This document shows, piece by piece, positions 6,446-9,820 of a stretch of DNA of 9,820 nt. Within the stretch, counting starts at the first letter, position 1, and each line of letters opens with the position of its first letter. The DNA lies in assembly GCA_031177555.1 (NCBI GenBank), contig JAPSGM010000048.1, forward strand, positions 1 to 9,820. Direction: 5' to 3'. This DNA is from Chloroflexota bacterium (GTDB lineage: Bacteria > Chloroflexota > Limnocylindria > QHBO01). Under the pieces are notes generated by a model. It worked only from the letters and a program-made list of their open reading frames with translations. It had not been told where the DNA came from and ran no database searches. Both the position numbers and the translations under genes were made by a program.

Positions 6446-6808
6446 TTACTTGCGCTCGAGAGAAGCCTCGAACAACCAGGGCTCCACGAGGCCCCCAGCC
6501 GCGCGACCTGGGCCGGTTGCCGCTGATTCGCGCTCGAGAGAAGCCTCGAACAACCAGGGCTCCACGAGGCCCCCAGCCGCGCGACCTGGGCCGGTTGCCG
6601 CTGATTCGCGCTCGAGAGAAGCCTCGAACAACCAGGGCTCCACGAGGCCCCCAGCCGCGCGACCTGGGCCGGTTGCCGCTGACTCGCGCTCATCGGCGTT
6701 GACTGAGAACGTTGTGATGCTGATGCCGACCAGCAGTCCGAGCATCGCGCCTACGATTCCGGTGACGATCGCCCGGTTCCGACCTGCTGAACCTGCCATG
6801 ACGCCCAT
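6446..6808 (-). CDS. Small exported or membrane-anchored protein with three 26-residue tandem repeats
   Basis: A 120-residue protein of unknown family. ATG 6808 follows a good ribosome binding site (AAGGAGAGGTG). The N-terminus (1-11) is basic and followed by a hydrophobic helix (about 12-35, TGIVGAMLGLLVGI...). The sequence then reads SVNADE, where V-N-A would fit signal peptidase I cleavage after residue 38. The product is thus exported or anchored with its C-terminus outside. Residues 40-117 are three identical 26-residue units, each starting ERESAATGPGR and ending EPWLFEASL, followed by ERK. Each unit is glycine/alanine-rich, then carries an amphipathic aromatic stretch. Third-position GC is lower than in neighbouring genes, suggesting an atypical or acquired gene. 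A single-repeat ancestor would be 68 residues. Both strands are open through the repeats, but only this strand has a start signal and a membrane helix. It lies 69 bp after the large regulator gene. Confidence 0.6.
   Translation of the reverse strand: MGVMAGSAGRNRAIVTGIVGAMLGLLVGISITTFSVNADERESAATGPGRAAGGLVEPWLFEASLERESAATGPGRAAGGLVEPWLFEASLERESAATGPGRAAGGLVEPWLFEASLERK
6452..6685. repeat. Three tandem copies of a 78-bp unit
   Basis: Units lie at 6452-6529, 6530-6607 and 6608-6685, followed by the first five bases of a fourth (6686-6690). By eye the copies are identical except for one base near the end of the third (GACTC instead of GATTC, position 6683), which is synonymous on the minus strand (GAG for GAA). 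A 78-bp period keeps the reading frame. Near-identity points to recent duplication by slippage or unequal recombination, or possibly to an assembly error. Confidence 0.97.
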
Positions 6809-6877
6809 GCCACACCTCTCCTTGCTTGCTCGACCGCCCCTCGACGGCCATCTGCAAACAAGGCGTGAATCGCCGCG

Positions 6878-9820
6878 TCACGCGGGTGAAGGGCGCGCCC
6901 GCTCGTGTGATTCGTGGGTTGTGAGGCCGGATTTCACATCCCCGGTCCGCCAGCTAGGTGGCGCACCGGCAGGATCAGGGTCGTAGCTGCAGTAGAGCCC
7001 GGTGCGCACGGCGCGGGTCAGGTGTTCGCCCAACGCGACGTCCTCGTTGCGGATTCGTCGCAGCGCGTCGCGGATCGCCTTTGTCACGCTCTGACGCGCA
7101 CGCTCCGCAACGGAGCCGTCCTTCCGCGCACGGCCACCCAGCCCGAAGGCGGCCGAGAGCTCGCCAACGATGAAGTCGATCTCTGCCTTGAGCCGCGCGG
7201 CCCGCTCGCCATCGCCGGCTTCCTGCGCCGCGTCGAGCTCGGGCCTCAGCTCCCGCAGCCGGTCTCGGTACGCCGCCTGCGCCTCAGCGTCTAGATGAGG
7301 GCCTACGTCGCCCAGTCCGTCGCTCCGCACCTCCAGCCCTTCGGGAACAGCCCCGGTGGCGAGCTGATCGGCTGCAGGTCGTGCCAGGTCGAGCGCATGC
7401 AACTCCTCGCCGGGGCGAGCCAGCAGCCGCGCCAGGTAGCGCATCCCCTTCGCATCTCGCATGCGGAATGCCCGGCCGTTGAAGGCAACCGTCCAGTACT
7501 CGCCCTCGCGTTGGAAGACGGCCGGCTCCGTCGCTGACGCCGCGGCCCGCGGCTCAACCACTCCCCCACCCGCCAGGCGGCCCTCGAGCGCGACCATGCC
7601 CAGCCGCCGAGCGGTCTGGAGCGCGGTGCGCTCGAGAGCCGAGGCGCGCTGGACGTCACCCGGCGCGCCACGACGGCGAAGCAGGGCCGCCAGATCGGCC
7701 TGCGTGTGAGCGGCAAACGGCACCGCCCCAAGCTTCTCGTTGACCGCGATGGCGGCCTCGAAGTGTCGCTCGGCATCGGCGTCTCGCCCCAGCGTGGCGG
7801 CGAGCATCCCAAGGTAGCGGTCGACAGCCCCTACGCTGCCCTCGGTGTGACCCACGGCGTGGCCACCCTGGAAGGGGAGGAGCTGCCGGTACAGCACAGC
7901 GGCTGCCGACGGGTCGCCCAGCGCCGCGCACGCCTCGCTGGCGAGCGCGACGCCGAGCAGCCACTCGCAGTCGGGGTACAGGGCGCGAAACTCGTCGACG
8001 GCCAAGTCGTCGAAGACGGCTCGCGCTTCTGCGATCCGACCGGCGTCAGCAAGCAGGCAAGCGAGGGCGCTGCGGTGCAGCGGGTACCACGGGAACTCGT
8101 CGACGGAGGTGCGCACGCTCGCCTCTTCCTCCGCACCGCGCGCCTGCTCGCGGCGCAGCAGCCAGCGATGCATCCGCGCTGCCGACACGTCGTCCTGGAT
8201 CGGCGTGGTGGGATAACCCGGATCCATCTCATGGCCCATGAGCTCCTCGGCCAGCGCGTAGCGGCCCTCCATCAGCGCGAAGACCGTGCGGTTCGCCCAC
8301 GTCAGCCATAGTTGTGCCGGCTGGCGCAGATCGCGCGCGAGCTTGATGACGGTCTCCATCCGGGCGCGCGCCTCGGCCATGCGGCCCAGGTCCATCAAGG
8401 CAAGGTCTAACATCAGGTGGGCGTCGATCGTTCGCTCGGCGTCCTGCGCGGCTTCCGCCACCGCCAACATCTCGTTGCCAACCGCCAGGCGCTCGTCGGC
8501 GTTATCGGGCAGAAACACGGCCCAGAAGAAACCCACCAGTGCGTACCCCAGCGTAGCCGGATCATCCAGCTGGCGAGCCATGTCCACGGCCTGCTGGCTC
8601 AACGCACGCCGCTGCTCCTGGCGACCTCGGTCGCTGCGCCAGGCGCAGGCGAGGCGCGTCAAAAGCCGCACGCGTAGCCGGTCATCGGTCCCGCCCAGCA
8701 TCACCAGGGCGTCCTGCAGCAGCGGGATCAGGTGCGGGTCATGGCCGACGCGCGCCCAGAAGAATCGGCCGCCATAGCCGAGCACGGCCCGCGCCAACGA
8801 CTCGGCTGCCCCCAGCCGGCGTGCGAGCTCCGCCGCCGCGAGGTAGGTGTCCCGCGATGCCGGCAGGTCGCCTGCCCGTGCCTCGGCCTCGCCCAGGCGA
8901 AGCAGCATCTCCATGCGCCGGTCGGGATCACCGGGCGCATGCAACTCGAGCACTGCCAGCCCCATCCGATACAGGCGCGCCGCTTCCTCATAGGCCAGCG
9001 ATCGCAGAGCCAGGTCGCCGGCGTCTCGCGCGTACTGGACCGCCAGCTCGGCCGTCGAGCCCTGCGGTGAATCGGCCTCCGAGCCGCCCCCACGCGAGGC
9101 CTCGACGTAGTGGTAAGCGAGCTCGGCCAGGTACGCCTCCGGGGCCGTCCCATACAGGGCCTGCAACGTATCGGCGATGCGCCGATGCAAGCTGATTCGA
9201 CGTCCCGGCGGCAGCTCGTCATAGAGCGTCTCGCGAATCAGGTCGTGGGTAAACCGGAAGCGGCCCAGGGTTCCCGGCACCGGCCCCACGAGGCCGGCGT
9301 GGCTCGCCTCGCCAATGCGGTCAAGGACCTCCTCCGGCGACGTGTCGGTGACGCGGCGCAGCACCTCGGTGATGAACTCCGGACCAAGGGCGGCAGCGTG
9401 GATCAGGAGGGCGGCCGTCTCGGCGGGCAGATGGCGGACGCGACGGATGATGACGTCGCGGATTCCAGCCGGGAGCGGAAGGCCCAGCGCCTGGCCGGTT
9501 GCGACCTCCCGCAGCCGTCCCTCGGCTGCCAGCAGACGGACTGCCTCGCCGAGGAAGAGGGGGTTGCCGCCAGTCTCCTGCACGATGGCCTTGACCAGGT
9601 TAGAGCGTGGTGACACGCCCACGGTCGCCTCGATCAACTGGCGCACGGACGGCTCGCCGAGACCATCAAGGCTCAGGCTAAGCGTTCCCGGCTGGCGAGC
9701 GATCTCACCCACCGCGGTCGCGAGCGACTGGTCGGCTGCCAGCTCCATCTCGCGAAACGTGCAGACGACCATGATGGGCACGTCGGCCAGCTGGCTGGCG
9801 ACGAAGCGCAGGTACAGGAT
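6878..9820 (-). CDS. Large STAND/AAA-type ATPase regulator with TPR-like region (partial, N-terminus off right edge)
   Basis: 980 residues are visible; the frame is open at the right edge, so the start and the Walker A/B motifs are missing. The visible part starts within the ATPase: LRFVASQLADVPIMVVCTFR is the strand after Walker B, and ETGGNPLFLGEAVRLL (about 9536-9583) and RFRFTHDLIRETLYDEL (about 9215-9265) are standard landmarks. These occur in the ATPase of large LuxR/AfsR-like activators and ATPase-coupled adenylate cyclases. A long helical region (about 7700-9100) rich in Ala and Arg, with repeated helix pairs, resembles TPR repeats. The C-terminus has FQREGEYWTVAFNGRAF, then RYLARLLARPGE, a charged coiled-coil stretch and ARQSVTKAIRDALRRI with GLYCSYDPDP. 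This ending recurs in many actinobacterial and Chloroflexota ATPases and is probably a winged-helix-like module. No LuxR helix-turn-helix is seen. It is probably a signal-responsive regulator; its target is unknown. Confidence 0.85.
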   Translation of the reverse strand: MLYLRFVASQLADVPIMVVCTFREMELAADQSLATAVGEIARQPGTLSLSLDGLGEPSVRQLIEATVGVSPRSNLVKAIVQETGGNPLFLGEAVRLLAAEGRLREVATGQALGLPLPAGIRDVIIRRVRHLPAETAALLIHAAALGPEFITEVLRRVTDTSPEEVLDRIGEASHAGLVGPVPGTLGRFRFTHDLIRETLYDELPPGRRISLHRRIADTLQALYGTAPEAYLAELAYHYVEASRGGGSEADSPQGSTAELAVQYARDAGDLALRSLAYEEAARLYRMGLAVLELHAPGDPDRRMEMLLRLGEAEARAGDLPASRDTYLAAAELARRLGAAESLARAVLGYGGRFFWARVGHDPHLIPLLQDALVMLGGTDDRLRVRLLTRLACAWRSDRGRQEQRRALSQQAVDMARQLDDPATLGYALVGFFWAVFLPDNADERLAVGNEMLAVAEAAQDAERTIDAHLMLDLALMDLGRMAEARARMETVIKLARDLRQPAQLWLTWANRTVFALMEGRYALAEELMGHEMDPGYPTTPIQDDVSAARMHRWLLRREQARGAEEEASVRTSVDEFPWYPLHRSALACLLADAGRIAEARAVFDDLAVDEFRALYPDCEWLLGVALASEACAALGDPSAAAVLYRQLLPFQGGHAVGHTEGSVGAVDRYLGMLAATLGRDADAERHFEAAIAVNEKLGAVPFAAHTQADLAALLRRRGAPGDVQRASALERTALQTARRLGMVALEGRLAGGGVVEPRAAASATEPAVFQREGEYWTVAFNGRAFRMRDAKGMRYLARLLARPGEELHALDLARPAADQLATGAVPEGLEVRSDGLGDVGPHLDAEAQAAYRDRLRELRPELDAAQEAGDGERAARLKAEIDFIVGELSAAFGLGGRARKDGSVAERARQSVTKAIRDALRRIRNEDVALGEHLTRAVRTGLYCSYDPDPAGAPPSWRTGDVKSGLTTHESHERARPSPA

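Noticed and set aside
6452..6690. CRISPR array
   Set aside because: The units are contiguous with no unique spacers between them, so this is a simple coding tandem repeat.
6381..6986. Plus-strand open frame through the 78-bp repeats
   Set aside because: The repeat length is a multiple of three, so both strands stay open. The plus frame has no ribosome binding site and no membrane helix, and it overlaps the convergent regulator's end.

Overview
High-GC bacterial DNA with strong G/C third-position bias, GTG starts and 4-bp stop/start overlaps. A PDZ-bearing multi-membrane histidine kinase and a large STAND-type ATPase regulator with a 'YLARLL' C-terminal domain suggest a Chloroflexota (for example Limnocylindria-like) or actinobacterial lineage. 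This is inferred from protein style only; no rRNA or other taxonomic marker is present.

Left part (1-3902). A minus-strand operon starts with a 31-residue one-helix membrane peptide (662-757). It overlaps by 4 bp an ABC transporter ATPase that runs off the left edge (1-665). Divergent from it, across about 120 bp, is a two-component pair: a very hydrophobic sensor kinase (880-3285) and its LuxR/NarL-type response regulator (3282-3902). The shared intergenic region holds three ACCGAT boxes. The first forms a perfect 8-bp hairpin around the ribosome binding site and start codon of the small peptide. The simplest reading is that the two-component system controls the divergent ABC transporter, as in other envelope-stress or antibiotic-export loci; this is inference.

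Middle part (3903-5625). A small gene of unknown function (89 residues, 4002-4271) precedes a complete amidase-signature hydrolase (4297-5625) with an intact Lys-Ser-Ser triad. The short gap suggests co-transcription.

Right-centre (5645-6808, all minus) looks like a decaying, rearranged zone. It contains the last four blades of a TolB/PD40-type propeller with no N-terminus, what looks like the last 30 or so residues of an alpha/beta hydrolase, a perfect 14-bp hairpin, and a small exported or membrane-anchored protein. The C-terminal half of that protein is three almost identical 78-bp (26-residue) tandem repeats.

Right end (6878-9820, minus): the C-terminal 980 residues of a large ATPase/TPR regulator whose Walker motifs lie beyond the edge.

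I saw no CRISPR array, tRNA, rRNA, transposase or complete novel defence-type system. The most distinctive items are the hairpin-wrapped 31-residue leader peptide and the tandem-repeat protein.
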